A stretch of 64,000 nucleotides of DNA from Hymenobacter perfusus (GCF_003944765.1 NZ_RWIU01000001.1:868001-932000); one strand, 5' to 3'; counted from the stretch's first letter, positions 24,848 to 33,372 are shown. Program-made: numbers and translations. Notes: generated by a model not told the origin, from the sequence alone.

Positions 24848-26292
24848 AGCCACTTCACCAGCCAGTTTACCATTTTCTTCACCTGGGGCGTGTAGGGCGG
24901 GTAGATGGGTTTGAGGGCGGTACGGCCGACACGCTGCTTGAGTACCGATTTTTCGTTGCTGAAGGCTAGGAAGCCCGCATGGCCGTGGGCCCGGCCCAGG
25001 CCGCTGTTGCCGAAGCCGCCGAAGGGCAGGTCGGGGTGGCCCAGGTGCAGGATGGTTTCGTTGACGCAGGCCCCGCCGGCCGGAATGTTCTGGAGCAGGT
25101 AGCGCTGGTTTTCCGCGCTCTGGCTGAACACGTACAGGGCCAGCGGCCGGGGGCGGGAGTTCACCTCGTCGGCGGCCTCCATGAGGTTACGGAAGGTGCG
25201 AATGGGCAGCAGCGGCCCGAAGATTTCCTCCTGCATCACCCGGCTTTCCGCAGGTGCGTTGAGCAGCACAGTAGGCTCCAGAAAGCGCTGGGCCGCCTCG
25301 GTGGCACCACCCACAGCCACGGTGGCGCCGTGCTGGCGGGCATCGGTCAGCAGGGCGTCCAGGCGCTGGAAGTGGTGGTCATTCACGATGCGGGCGAAGG
25401 AGGCGGACGCGGCTACCGGCTGCCCGTCGGGGGCGTAGAACCGGCCGATAACCTGCCGGATTTCCTCCACCAGCTCGTCGCGCACCCGCTCATGCACCAG
25501 CACGTAATCGGGGGCCACGCAGGTCTGGCCGGCGTTGATGCCCTTGCCCCACACGATTTTCTCGGCCGCGTCGCGCAGGTCGGCGGTGTCATCGACCACC
25601 ACGGGGCTTTTACCGCCCAGCTCCAGCGTCACGCTGGTGAGGTGCTCGGCGGCGGCTCGCATTACCACTTTGCCCACCTGCGGACTGCCGGTAAAGAAAA
25701 TATGGTCGAAGGGCAACGCCAGCAGCTCGGTGGCCACGTCCTTGTCGCCCTCCACCACCGTTACCTCGGCGGGGTCGAAGATTTCGCGGCACATGCGGCT
25801 GAGCAGCGCGGCCACGGTGGGCGTCATCTCTGAGGGCTTGATGATGGCGCAGTTGCCGGCCGCCAGCGCCGAAATCAGCGGATCAATGGCCAGGTAGAAC
25901 GGGTAATTCCAGGGCGCAATGATCAGGCAGACGCCTTTCGGCTCGGTTTGCACCCAGCCGCGCGTACCCACCAGGGCCAGCGGCGTACCCACTTTGCGCG
26001 GGGCCGCCCACTCCTTCAGGTGGCGTAGCGTGTGCTTGAGCTCGGTTTGGGAGGACCAGATTTCGGTGACGTCGGTTTCGGCGGCGGGCTTGCGAAAATC
26101 GGCGTACAGCGCCTGCTGTATGGCGGCGCGGTTATCGGCAATCCAGGCGCTGAGCTTGCGCAGCCGCACCGCGCGAGAATCCACGGCTTCGCGGCGTAGC
26201 GCTTCGGCGCGGGCCTGCTGACGGGCGAACAACCGGGTTACATCTGCCTGAGTGGCAGGAACCGGGGCACTGGTAATATCAGGAGAAGCCAT
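24844..26292 (-). CDS. NAD(P)-dependent aldehyde dehydrogenase (class 3 / fatty aldehyde type)
   Basis: 482 residues. The catalytic Glu is in VTLELGGKSPVVV and the catalytic Cys in GINAGQTCVAPDYVLVHE. The cofactor segment is LIIAPWNYPFYLAIDPLISALAAGNCAIIKPSE and FTGSPQVGKVVM. The length and the C-terminal hydrophobic tail (KPIYPPYTPQVKKMVNWLVKWL) match class 3 / fatty aldehyde dehydrogenases, where the tail helps membrane contact. It is upstream of the GMC alcohol oxidoreductase by 197 bases with hairpin C between them. The pair probably oxidises long-chain alcohols or aldehydes. Confidence 0.92.
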   Translation of the reverse strand: MASPDITSAPVPATQADVTRLFARQQARAEALRREAVDSRAVRLRKLSAWIADNRAAIQQALYADFRKPAAETDVTEIWSSQTELKHTLRHLKEWAAPRKVGTPLALVGTRGWVQTEPKGVCLIIAPWNYPFYLAIDPLISALAAGNCAIIKPSEMTPTVAALLSRMCREIFDPAEVTVVEGDKDVATELLALPFDHIFFTGSPQVGKVVMRAAAEHLTSVTLELGGKSPVVVDDTADLRDAAEKIVWGKGINAGQTCVAPDYVLVHERVRDELVEEIRQVIGRFYAPDGQPVAASASFARIVNDHHFQRLDALLTDARQHGATVAVGGATEAAQRFLEPTVLLNAPAESRVMQEEIFGPLLPIRTFRNLMEAADEVNSRPRPLALYVFSQSAENQRYLLQNIPAGGACVNETILHLGHPDLPFGGFGNSGLGRAHGHAGFLAFSNEKSVLKQRVGRTALKPIYPPYTPQVKKMVNWLVKWL

Positions 26293-26451
26293 AGGAACAG
26301 CGGCCGGAGCCAGAGCAGAAAAGAGGAATAAAATTCAACGAACTCTCACAGAGTTACAACTGCATACCAGCATATTTGCGCAATTGTTCGGCCCGGCAAC
26401 GCAGGTGCACCAGCCGAACGGACTACCCGCTGCCCTTCTCCGCTATTTGCT

Positions 26452-26907
26452 ATGCAACAAATCTGTCGTCGTTTGCACGAGCTACTGGAACTGCTGAACC
26501 AGGAGCTGCCCACGTTTTCGGCCTCGGAGCTGAGCGTGTCACCGGCCCCAGGCAAATGGTCGCGCAAGGAAATTCTGGGCCATCTCATCGATTCGGCCGC
26601 CAACAACCATCGGCGCTTCGTGCTGGCCCTCACTAGGCCCGAACCACTGCTTATCGTTCCCTACGACCAGAACGACTGGGTGCGGTGCAGTGGCTACCAC
26701 CTCTCGCCCACCCCCGACCTGCTGAACCTCTGGACTACGTACAACCGCCAACTGATTCGCCTGATCGGGCAAGTACCATCAACCGCCCACACGTACCGCT
26801 GCGAGTTTGAAAACGGCTATTCCGTTACGCTGGGCTGGCTGATTGAGGATTACGCCATGCACCTGGAACATCATGTGCAGCAGATCCTGGACCGGACGCC
26901 GCGCTGA
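26452..26907 (+). CDS. DinB-family four-helix metal-binding protein
   Basis: 151 residues. The pattern KWSRKEILGHLIDSAANNHRRFVLAL near residue 38 and WLIEDYAMHLEHHVQQIL near the C-terminus gives the three His ligands and the helical bundle of the DinB/YfiT superfamily. Members act as thiol (bacillithiol- or mycothiol-type) transferases or have unknown roles in stress. The ATG at 26452 fits the family N-terminus (helix starting HELLELLNQELP). A single gene with its own terminator. Confidence 0.82.
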   Translation: MQQICRRLHELLELLNQELPTFSASELSVSPAPGKWSRKEILGHLIDSAANNHRRFVLALTRPEPLLIVPYDQNDWVRCSGYHLSPTPDLLNLWTTYNRQLIRLIGQVPSTAHTYRCEFENGYSVTLGWLIEDYAMHLEHHVQQILDRTPR

Positions 26908-26922
26908 GCGGGGCACTTTTTG

Positions 26923-26960
26923 AGACAAGCCCGACGTTAGGGGAGCTTGTCTTTTTCTTT
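26923..26960 (+). terminator. Terminator of the DinB-family gene
   Basis: The stem AGACAAGC/GCTTGTCT encloses a 14-nt loop and is followed by TTTTTCTTTTT. It overlaps the leader of the next gene. Confidence 0.75.
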
Positions 26961-26964
26961 TTCG

Positions 26965-27771
26965 ATGTTCCGAGTACCGTTTGCCGCATTCCGGCCCCGC
27001 GTGGCCATTTTCCTGTCGTTGATTGTGGGTAGCCTGCTGGCCCCGCTCACCAGTGCCGCCACTTCTTCCCCGCCGTCCCTGCTACGCGTGCGGCCCGTGG
27101 CCCCCGATGTATTTGTACCCACCGTGTACGACCGGACGGGCCGTGCGACTTCCGCCACCAACGGCCTCGTGGTGCGCACCACCCAAGGCATCCTGCTGAT
27201 TGATACGGCCTGGAACCCCGAGCAGACCCGGCAGCTTCTGCGCTGGGTGGCCGATAGTCTGCACCAGCGGGTGCGGCTGGCCATTGTAACACACGCCGAA
27301 GCGGCCTCACCCGCCGGACTGGTCGTGTTGCGCGAAAACCGCATCCGCGTGTACAGCAGCCAGCTCACCAGCCGGCGGTGGCAGCTGCGCCATGCCCAGG
27401 CAGCGGGTCCCACGGCAGCCCTGAAGCCCTACACGGTTATCCGGGCGGGACGCACGCGGCTGGAGCTGTTTTTTCCGGGAGCCGGCTTCGCGCCCGATAA
27501 CGTGGTGGCCTGGCTGCCGCGCCGCAAGGTGCTATTCGGGGGCGAGCTGGTACGCGCGCAGCAGACCGCTGCCCTCATGCCCGCTACTGAAACCGACCTG
27601 CGGCAGTGGCCCGCCACGTTGCGCATGCTGGCCGCCCGCTACCACAAAGCCCGGGTGGTAGTGCCCGCCCACGGCTCAGTGGGCGATATTACGCTGCTGG
27701 CCCATACCCAAACCTTACTGCGCGAAGCCGCCCGACGCAAGCCCCAGACGGCCCTCAATGGCCGGCCATAG
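26965..27771 (+). CDS. Degenerate subclass B1 metallo-beta-lactamase-like protein
   Basis: 268 residues from the ATG at 26965 (the upstream TTG at 26947 is inside the terminator). A signal peptide precedes ATSSPP. The fold follows subclass B1 enzymes: NGLVVRTTQGILLIDTAWNPEQTRQLLRWV, then VTHAEAASPAGL where VTHAHADRIGG is expected, GAGFAPDNVVAWLP for GPGHTPDNIVVW, VLFGGELV for LFGGCLV, and VVPAHGSVGD. Thus the first and last zinc His are kept, but His118 to Glu, Asp120 to Ala, His196 to Phe and Cys221 to Glu are changed. It is probably catalytically dead as a beta-lactamase and may have a binding role. It is intact, not a pseudogene. Confidence 0.75.
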   Translation: MFRVPFAAFRPRVAIFLSLIVGSLLAPLTSAATSSPPSLLRVRPVAPDVFVPTVYDRTGRATSATNGLVVRTTQGILLIDTAWNPEQTRQLLRWVADSLHQRVRLAIVTHAEAASPAGLVVLRENRIRVYSSQLTSRRWQLRHAQAAGPTAALKPYTVIRAGRTRLELFFPGAGFAPDNVVAWLPRRKVLFGGELVRAQQTAALMPATETDLRQWPATLRMLAARYHKARVVVPAHGSVGDITLLAHTQTLLREAARRKPQTALNGRP

Positions 27772-27860
27772 CTATATGCAGAAAAGACGATAATGAAGCC
27801 GGCCGCTTGCGGGTAAAAAGCTAGCTTGCGCCCTTCTTCACTCCTTTCCCTTGCTGCTTT

Positions 27861-28448
27861 ATGCTTAACCGGCGCACGTATTTTATTCGGGAACACGCGG
27901 GCGTGTTCAAACTCAAAGACACGTACGACATTCTCGACCCCGAAACCCAGGAGCAGATTGGGTACGCCACCGAGGCGACACCCTCCTGGGCCGTGTGGCT
28001 GCGGCTACTGGTGAAGAAGCGGAACCTGCCCGTAACCATTGCCGTGCGGGAGCAGCCCGAGTCGGCCCCGTTGTTCCGGATTGAGCGGGGCTGGACGTTT
28101 CTGCGCGCCACCGTGTATGTGGTAGATGCTCAGGAGCAGCGTATTGGCTATTTCAAAAGCAAGCTCTTCACCTTCAATGGTGGTTTCTACGTGTTCAATA
28201 TGCAGAATGAGCAGATTGCCGAAGTGAAAGGCAGCTGGAAAAGCTGGGACTTTTCCTTCGTCAGTGCCTCAGGGCAGGAGCTGGGCGTAGTCACCAAAAA
28301 ATGGGCGGGCCTGGGCCGAGAGCTGTTCACCACGGCCGATAACTACCTGATTTCCATCCACGACATGGCCGAGCAGCAGCCGGCTTCTAGTGCCCTGCTC
28401 CTCGCGGCCGGGCTGGCAATTGACACCGTCTTCAACGAGCAGCAATAG
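27861..28448 (+). CDS. LURP-one/scramblase-like (Tubby-C2-fold) protein, copy 1
   Basis: 195 residues without a signal peptide. The sequence LNRRTYFIREHAGVFKLKDTYDILDPETQEQIGYATE and the repeated strand pattern (FRIERGWTFLRATVYVVDAQEQRIGYFKSK, YVFNMQNEQIAEVKGSWKSWDF) match the phospholipid-scramblase/LURP-one-related family. A conserved block VTKKWAGLGRELFTTADNYLISI ends the fold. Such bacterial proteins may bind lipid or nucleic acid; no role is proven. A close paralogue lies at 55813-56463, about 28 kb away in the same direction. Confidence 0.75.
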   Translation: MLNRRTYFIREHAGVFKLKDTYDILDPETQEQIGYATEATPSWAVWLRLLVKKRNLPVTIAVREQPESAPLFRIERGWTFLRATVYVVDAQEQRIGYFKSKLFTFNGGFYVFNMQNEQIAEVKGSWKSWDFSFVSASGQELGVVTKKWAGLGRELFTTADNYLISIHDMAEQQPASSALLLAAGLAIDTVFNEQQ

Positions 28449-28467
28449 CCCTCTGGCCTACCCGTAC

Positions 28468-28500
28468 AGCGGCCCGCACTGATGGTAGCGGGCCGCTTTT
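28468..28500 (+). terminator. Terminator of LURP-one-like copy 1
   Basis: The stem AGCGGCCCGC/GCGGGCCGCT is followed by TTTT. It lies between convergent genes. Confidence 0.8.
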
Positions 28501-28501
28501 G

Positions 28502-29008
28502 TCAGGAGGCAACGGAGTTTTTGTGGCGCAGCAGCGGCCGTTTGCGGCGCGCCCGCAGCAAGCGGGGCGCCCGCCCGCACCGCAGCCAGTCACGTTCCGA
28601 GGAGGGTACCTCGGCGTCGCAAAGCCAGTCGAGGGCGGCGGCGGTTTCCGTGAAGTACTGCACCTCGTAGGGCAAAGCGTAGCGGGTAGAGGTCCAGAGC
28701 AGGCCTTCCACCACCATCATATTGTACACATCGGCGGGTAGCAGCACCGCCAGCCGCCGGATACCGGATACGCGCAGCCGGGGCAACCAACTGGTTTGCA
28801 GCCATTCCTGCATCTTCAGGCTGAACGGCGGCAGCTTCTGCAGATTCAGCACCAGCTGCCGGGCCTTATAGCGGGCCACGGCCGTCAGCATCACCTCCAG
28901 CACAGCAGGCAGGTGTACCGCGTCCCGCATTTCGCGCCGCCACAGGCGCAGCAGGCTCAGGCGGTAATTGTAGCGGATAATAAGCCGAGGGGTAGCAGAA
29001 TGGTCCAT
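28502..29008 (-). CDS. Small STAS/SpoIIAA-like protein of unknown role
   Basis: 168 residues. The pattern LIIRYNYRLSLLRLWRREMRDAVHLPAVLEVMLTAVARY, ARQLVLNLQKLPPF and RRLAVLLPADVYNMMVVEGLLW resembles the small SpoIIAA/STAS-like proteins frequent in Hymenobacter-type genomes. The C-terminus is an Arg-rich basic tail (APRLLRARRKRPLLRHK), which suggests nucleic acid or membrane contact. I cannot assign a partner. The promoter should lie in 29009-29183. Confidence 0.55.
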   Translation of the reverse strand: MDHSATPRLIIRYNYRLSLLRLWRREMRDAVHLPAVLEVMLTAVARYKARQLVLNLQKLPPFSLKMQEWLQTSWLPRLRVSGIRRLAVLLPADVYNMMVVEGLLWTSTRYALPYEVQYFTETAAALDWLCDAEVPSSERDWLRCGRAPRLLRARRKRPLLRHKNSVAS

Positions 29009-29183
29009 GGCCGGAGGTGTGTGAAAATCAGAGGGCAGCAGTTGTACCTTAAGATACGAGGTAATCAGCCGCCGTCGATTACCTGCAAACCGCCTTACCG
29101 GCGTATTTCCGACGAAACCAAACCTTTGCTACTACCAACTCCGGGTTTTCCCCTGCCAATTTTGGGCTCCTCCGGATTTGGGA

Positions 29184-30416
29184 CTATTTTTTCTGCTTTT
29201 TCAGGTACGCCCGGGCCTCATTGTAGGCCTCCGATTTGCGCTCGGCCTTGTCCTGCACTTCCTTATAATAGCGCACAGCATCGGCTGGCCGCTTCTGCTT
29301 GTCGGCAATGCGCCCCATGTTGAGCAGGGCGTAGAGGTAGAAACCCTGTTTGGTATCGTTGGTAGTTTCGGCAAATACCACGCACCGCTGGTAATACTCG
29401 CGGGCCTTGTCCAGGTCCTTGTACTGGTTCTGCATCAGGCTACCCAGGAAGAATGTGGCGTACCGGCCGCTGATGGCCTCGTAGCCCGGCAGGCCCCGGT
29501 TAATCTTATCCAGAATATCCCGGCTCACCCGCTCACACTCGCGCAGGTCGCCCACCTGATAGCTCATGAGGGCATAGAAGCGCTGGAAATAGCCGTTATC
29601 GGGGTAGGTAGTGGCCATGGCCTGGGCCAGCGGCAGCGCTTCGGTGGGCTTGTTTTCCTGGTTCTGCAGAATTTTCATTAGGAACACCTTCGCCTCCGTC
29701 CCGGTATAAAAACCGTTGGCCGATACGCCCCGCAACTGATTTAACCCCAGTTGCTTGTTGCCACGCGGAAAGAACAGTAGCACCGGTTTCAGCAGCGGGT
29801 AGTTTTCCGAAATCCAGGGCGAATAGTAATTAATCAGGGCCTGTCCGAACAGGAATTCCGGACTGAGGCCGTTGGCTTCCTTGCTCTTCTCCAGATACTC
29901 CAGCGCGTTTTTGCTGGCGAAAGTGGCCTTGCGCCAGTTGTGCCGCTCGGCATTCAGGCGGGCCGAAAACCCATAGGCCGCCGACAGAAAAAAGCAGGCT
30001 TCATAATTCTTATTATCAGCCTTATAGAGCCGTTCGCCCTTGGTAATGGCCGTATCCATGTAGGCCAGAAACACCTTGTCGTACTGCTCGTTGGTGATGT
30101 TGCTGGGCATGATTTTCCACCACGTCGTCAGGCCCAGCAGGAAGTAGGGCATGGGGTGGCTGGGGTAGCGGCGGCGCAGGCTGCGGAACTGCCGCTCGGC
30201 CTTATCGTGCTTGAAGTTGTAGATGTTGTTCACCGCGCCTTCCAGCTCCGTCTGAATGTCCTTATCCAGAAGCAACCAGCCCGATATATCCACGGCGGCC
30301 GGGGCTACATCAACGTTGGAAAGGTCAATCTGGCGGGCCGCACGGGCCGTGTCGGGTTGCTGAGCCTGTGCCCCAAGGGCAAACAGCAGCAGGCAACCAA
30401 GCAGAAAAAGGCGCAT
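29184..30416 (-). CDS. Exported TPR-repeat protein
   Basis: 410 residues starting at the ATG at 30416; the signal peptide MRLFLLGCLLLFALGAQAQ follows. The frame is open further to a TTG at 30425, which is less likely. Helical repeats fill the protein, for instance KHDKAERQFRSLRRRYPSHPMPYFLLG, DTAITKGERLYKADNKNYEACFFLSAAYG, and near the C-terminus DKAREYYQRCVVFAE, YALLNMGRIADKQKRPADAVRYYKEVQDKAE. These are tetratricopeptide repeats, so it is likely a periplasmic or outer-membrane scaffold. No partner can be named. Confidence 0.8.
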   Translation of the reverse strand: MRLFLLGCLLLFALGAQAQQPDTARAARQIDLSNVDVAPAAVDISGWLLLDKDIQTELEGAVNNIYNFKHDKAERQFRSLRRRYPSHPMPYFLLGLTTWWKIMPSNITNEQYDKVFLAYMDTAITKGERLYKADNKNYEACFFLSAAYGFSARLNAERHNWRKATFASKNALEYLEKSKEANGLSPEFLFGQALINYYSPWISENYPLLKPVLLFFPRGNKQLGLNQLRGVSANGFYTGTEAKVFLMKILQNQENKPTEALPLAQAMATTYPDNGYFQRFYALMSYQVGDLRECERVSRDILDKINRGLPGYEAISGRYATFFLGSLMQNQYKDLDKAREYYQRCVVFAETTNDTKQGFYLYALLNMGRIADKQKRPADAVRYYKEVQDKAERKSEAYNEARAYLKKQKK

Positions 30417-30486
30417 AGAGTACAACTTGGAACCCCTAGTATAGAGGAAATGGGCGGGAGACGGGCCCTATCATACGTGCCGGAAC

Positions 30487-30527
30487 AAAAAAAAGAGGCT
30501 GAAGCTCCCACAGCCTCAACCTCTTTT
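30487..30527 (-). terminator. Hairpin between the small exported protein and the TPR gene
   Basis: The stem AAAAGAGG/CCTCTTTT with an inner GAGGCTG/CAGCCTC alternative is flanked by A and T tracts. A second smaller hairpin (CCAGCGGCT/AGCCGCTGG) is at 30563-30595. Together they likely end transcription from 30618. Confidence 0.6.
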
Positions 30528-30617
30528 GCGTTTACCAGGCACCAAAAGCGCCCGGGAAACGGCCAGCGGCTAAAATTCCCACCCAAAGCCGCTGGATGTC
30601 TGTTCCGAAAAACGGGC

Positions 30618-31019
30618 CTAGCGGCCGGTTTCGGGCTGGCGGGTAAGCCAGCTATATGCGTTATACTGTCCCGGCGTGAAGATGCGGGCCAGCTCTTGTT
30701 CGTACATGGTAGCGGCTTTCAGAGCCGCTGGGCTCGGCAGCAGGCGGCCTTCGGTTGCCGAGGCTACTAGGCCGGGGCGCTCCGTGGTTTCGCCCAACGT
30801 GGCCAGCTGCTGAAAGTACTGCCGGGTGCTACGCGCCACAGCCTTTTGCTGCTTGCCGGAGAGCTCCAGCGAAGCGGCCAGGTAGCGGGCCAGCCGGGTG
30901 CTGCGCAGCGTCACCGATTCGGGCTCCGCCACAGTTGGGCGGGCCTGCGCGAAGTGTGAGCCAACCACCAGCAGGGCTAACAACGTCAGGGCCAGCAGGT
31001 AGGTAGGGAGCATTTTCAT
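30618..31019 (-). CDS. Small exported Spy-like protein
   Basis: 133 residues. A signal peptide (MKMLPTYLLALTLLALLVVGSHFAQA) is followed by a helical mature domain: RSTRLARYLAASLELSGKQQKAVARSTRQYFQQL and ALKAATMYEQELARIFTPGQYNAYSWL. The LSGKQQ and FTPGQY motifs echo the LTxxQ repeats of Spy/CpxP-type helical periplasmic proteins, also seen at 22118. It stands alone with its own hairpin downstream and is divergent from the AraC regulator. Confidence 0.6.
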   Translation of the reverse strand: MKMLPTYLLALTLLALLVVGSHFAQARPTVAEPESVTLRSTRLARYLAASLELSGKQQKAVARSTRQYFQQLATLGETTERPGLVASATEGRLLPSPAALKAATMYEQELARIFTPGQYNAYSWLTRQPETGR

Positions 31020-31158
31020 TGGGGCAGCACGTTTAATATGTCAAAGGTCAGGATACGATACGCAGAATACTACCGCTCGGTTCGCCATTTTTGGTGCCTT
31101 ATTGACCAAATGTATTAACTTCACGCTCCCACTCACGCCACTGAGGCATTACCGCGCC

Positions 31159-32028
31159 GTGAAATTACAATTTGAGCCCATTCATCCCACTGTTGACAGC
31201 TCGTTTACGCTCCTGCACTACACCGAAGTCAGCAAAGCTGAACTGCTCTGGCACTATCACCCTGAGTACGAGCTGGTGTACATTCCGCAGGGCCACGGCC
31301 GGCGGCACATCGGCCAGCATATTTCCCGCTTCGAGGAAGGTGAGCTGGTGCTCATTGGCCCCGACCTGCCCCATCTGACCTTCAGCTACGGCCAGCCGGT
31401 GGGCACACCCTTCGAGGAAATTGTGGTGCAGCTGCGCGGCGACTTTCTAGGCACCGACTTCTGGGACCGGCCCGAAATGGCGGCCATCCGGCAGCTGCTG
31501 GCCCGCTCCCATGAGGGGCTTTCCTTCGGGGGCACTACCCGCAACGCAGTAGGACCGGCGTTGCGGCAGCTGCTTTCGGCCCCGCCGTTTATGCGCCTGC
31601 TGCTGCTGCTGCAGGTATTGCAGGAGCTGGCGCAGGCCCCTACCACCGATATTCAGCCCCTGCACGCGGGCACCGGCGGCCAGGGCCTGAGCGGCAAGGA
31701 ACAGCAGCGCCTGAGCCGGGTGTACCAGTTTGTGGAGCAGAATTACCAGCGCGCCACCCTCTCGGTACAGGAAGTAGCCGACGTGGCCTACCTCTCGGTA
31801 CCGGCGTTCTGCCGCTACTTCAAGAAGATGACGCGTCACACGCTCACCGATTTCCTGCAGGAATACCGCGTGGGCCAGGCCTGCCGCCTGCTGCTGGATG
31901 ATGACCTGGCCGTGACCGAAGTGTGTTACGCCTGCGGCTTCAATAACCTCTCGCACTTCAACAAAACATTCCGCAAGTTCACCGGCCAGAGCCCCACCGA
32001 GTACCGCCGCCAGCGCATGGGCAAGTAA
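31159..32028 (+). CDS. AraC-family transcriptional regulator with cupin-type sensor
   Basis: 289 residues from the GTG at 31159, chosen because the family begins MKLQFEPI-; the frame is open to a TTG at 31102. The N-terminal cupin-like half has LLWHYHPEYELVYIPQGHGRRHIGQ and ISRFEEGELVLIGPDLPHLTF. The C-terminal AraC DNA-binding domain has two helix-turn-helix motifs: LSVQEVADVAYLSVPAFCRYFKKMT and VTEVCYACGFNNLSHFNKTFRKFTGQSP. It probably senses a sugar or other small carbohydrate. The target could be the neighbouring DUF922 gene, but no site is evident. Hairpin D follows the stop. Confidence 0.88.
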   Translation: MKLQFEPIHPTVDSSFTLLHYTEVSKAELLWHYHPEYELVYIPQGHGRRHIGQHISRFEEGELVLIGPDLPHLTFSYGQPVGTPFEEIVVQLRGDFLGTDFWDRPEMAAIRQLLARSHEGLSFGGTTRNAVGPALRQLLSAPPFMRLLLLLQVLQELAQAPTTDIQPLHAGTGGQGLSGKEQQRLSRVYQFVEQNYQRATLSVQEVADVAYLSVPAFCRYFKKMTRHTLTDFLQEYRVGQACRLLLDDDLAVTEVCYACGFNNLSHFNKTFRKFTGQSPTEYRRQRMGK

Positions 32029-32030
32029 GA

Positions 32031-32111
32031 TTTAGGGTAGGAGGGTGAGAGGGTGTGGGGTAGGAGTTATCACGACTCCTACCCCACACCCTCTCACCCT
32101 CCTACCCTAAA
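32031..32111. repeat. 37-bp perfect palindrome of GGGTRNGN units (element D)
   Basis: Bases 32031-32067 are exactly complementary to 32075-32111 around a 7-base loop. The arm is a tandem of octamers such as GGGTAGGA, GGGTGAGA and GGGTGTGG. It begins two bases after the AraC stop codon and has no T tract. Confidence 0.9.
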
Positions 32112-32152
32112 ACAAGGGAACAAGCAGCCTACGGCAAGTGTCTACCCGGTAG

Positions 32153-33268
32153 ATGCTTGCTCTTCTTCTTTCCCTTCTTTTTCACTGGAATCAGCACTGG
32201 TTGCTGCTGGCTGAGGCCGGACTGGTTTCCGGGCCGCCTACCGAGAAGCCGCTGGTGCTGCAACCGGGCGCGCTGGCCTTTTCCCCGGTGCTTTTCACCG
32301 TAACCAGCCTGCGTGATGCGCGGCCGGGCCGGCCGGCGGTGGCGTGGCTCCTACCCGCAACTGCCACGGCCGGCACACTGGCCCAGCCGCTGGAGCTGCA
32401 GGGTGGCACCGAAGCGGCCCTGCAGCAGTTTGTAGCGCGTAGTTTGCCCCGGCAGGCAGCCCGCTACGCCGTGACGGTGCGGGTGCTGGAATGCCGGGTG
32501 CAGGAAACGCCGGGGGTCAGCCGGCAGGCGGCCGGGCAGGTTACGGTGCGGCTGGCGTTTGACTGGCGTAACCCGGAAGGCCAGACGATTACGCTGACCG
32601 AGTATCGGGGCGGGGCGCGGTACCTGCGGCCCCTCACCAGCCGGGCAGTAGTGGAGTCAACGCTGCGGCAGGCATTGCTGAGCGGCTTCACCTATTTCAA
32701 CCAGTGGCTCACGCAAGCCCTGCCGCACGATGTACGGCTGGCTACGGCTGTGCAACCTGTTTTCCGGTACGAAACCCGCCGGACGGAGCCCGATACGCTG
32801 TTCTACGACCCGGCCCGGCCGCTCACCTGGAATGACTTCACGGGCCAGCCGCGCCCGAAAGGCCGGTACGCGGCAGCCGTGTTTCCGGGGTTTGCCTACC
32901 AGGGTCGTCCGCAGGTGGTAAACGGCGTGGTAGTGTTGGATGTACGCCTGCAGATATTCGTGGTGCGCAGCTCTTCATGGGTCGCGCCCGGACAGCAGAA
33001 TCCCACTAACCTCAACCACGAGCAGCGGCACTTCGACATTGTACGGCTGGTGGCGGAGCGGTTTCGGCGCAAAGCCACACCCGATAGCCTCACGGTGCGG
33101 GACTATCAGAGCATTCTGGGCTGGCAATACCTGAAATCCTTCACCGAAATGAACCACCTGCAGGACCAATACGACCAGGAAACGCAGGGAGGCCTCAACC
33201 TGGCGGCCCAGGACCGCTGGAACCGCCGCATCGAGGCGGAGCTGCGGGGCTATGGCATCAGTCCGTAA
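32153..33268 (+). CDS. Exported DUF922-like protein with HExxH motif
   Basis: 371 residues. A hydrophobic N-terminus (MLALLLSLLFHW) may be an export signal. The middle repeats beta-strands. The C-terminal third (about 240-371) matches DUF922: RPLTWNDFTGQP, then NLNHEQRHFDIVRLVAERFR with HEQRH as an HExxH zinc-metalloprotease motif followed by a downstream Asp. This suggests a secreted zinc-dependent peptidase, but the proteolytic activity of the family is not proven. The gene follows hairpin D and is flanked downstream by a terminator. Confidence 0.7.
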   Translation: MLALLLSLLFHWNQHWLLLAEAGLVSGPPTEKPLVLQPGALAFSPVLFTVTSLRDARPGRPAVAWLLPATATAGTLAQPLELQGGTEAALQQFVARSLPRQAARYAVTVRVLECRVQETPGVSRQAAGQVTVRLAFDWRNPEGQTITLTEYRGGARYLRPLTSRAVVESTLRQALLSGFTYFNQWLTQALPHDVRLATAVQPVFRYETRRTEPDTLFYDPARPLTWNDFTGQPRPKGRYAAAVFPGFAYQGRPQVVNGVVVLDVRLQIFVVRSSSWVAPGQQNPTNLNHEQRHFDIVRLVAERFRRKATPDSLTVRDYQSILGWQYLKSFTEMNHLQDQYDQETQGGLNLAAQDRWNRRIEAELRGYGISP

Positions 33269-33288
33269 TTCCAGGCTGGCATGAAAGG

Positions 33289-33326
33289 CAAAAAGCCCCC
33301 GGTGTATAACACACCGGAGGCTTTTT
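33289..33326 (+). terminator. Terminator between convergent genes
   Basis: The stem AAAAAGCC...CCGGTGT/ACACCGG..GGCTTTTT around ATAAC ends in TTTTT. It closes the DUF922 gene and may also end the opposite erythromycin-esterase-like gene. Confidence 0.75.
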
Positions 33327-33372
33327 AGATACATGTAGGATAGACGAATAGGAACACCTTAATAGTATAGCA

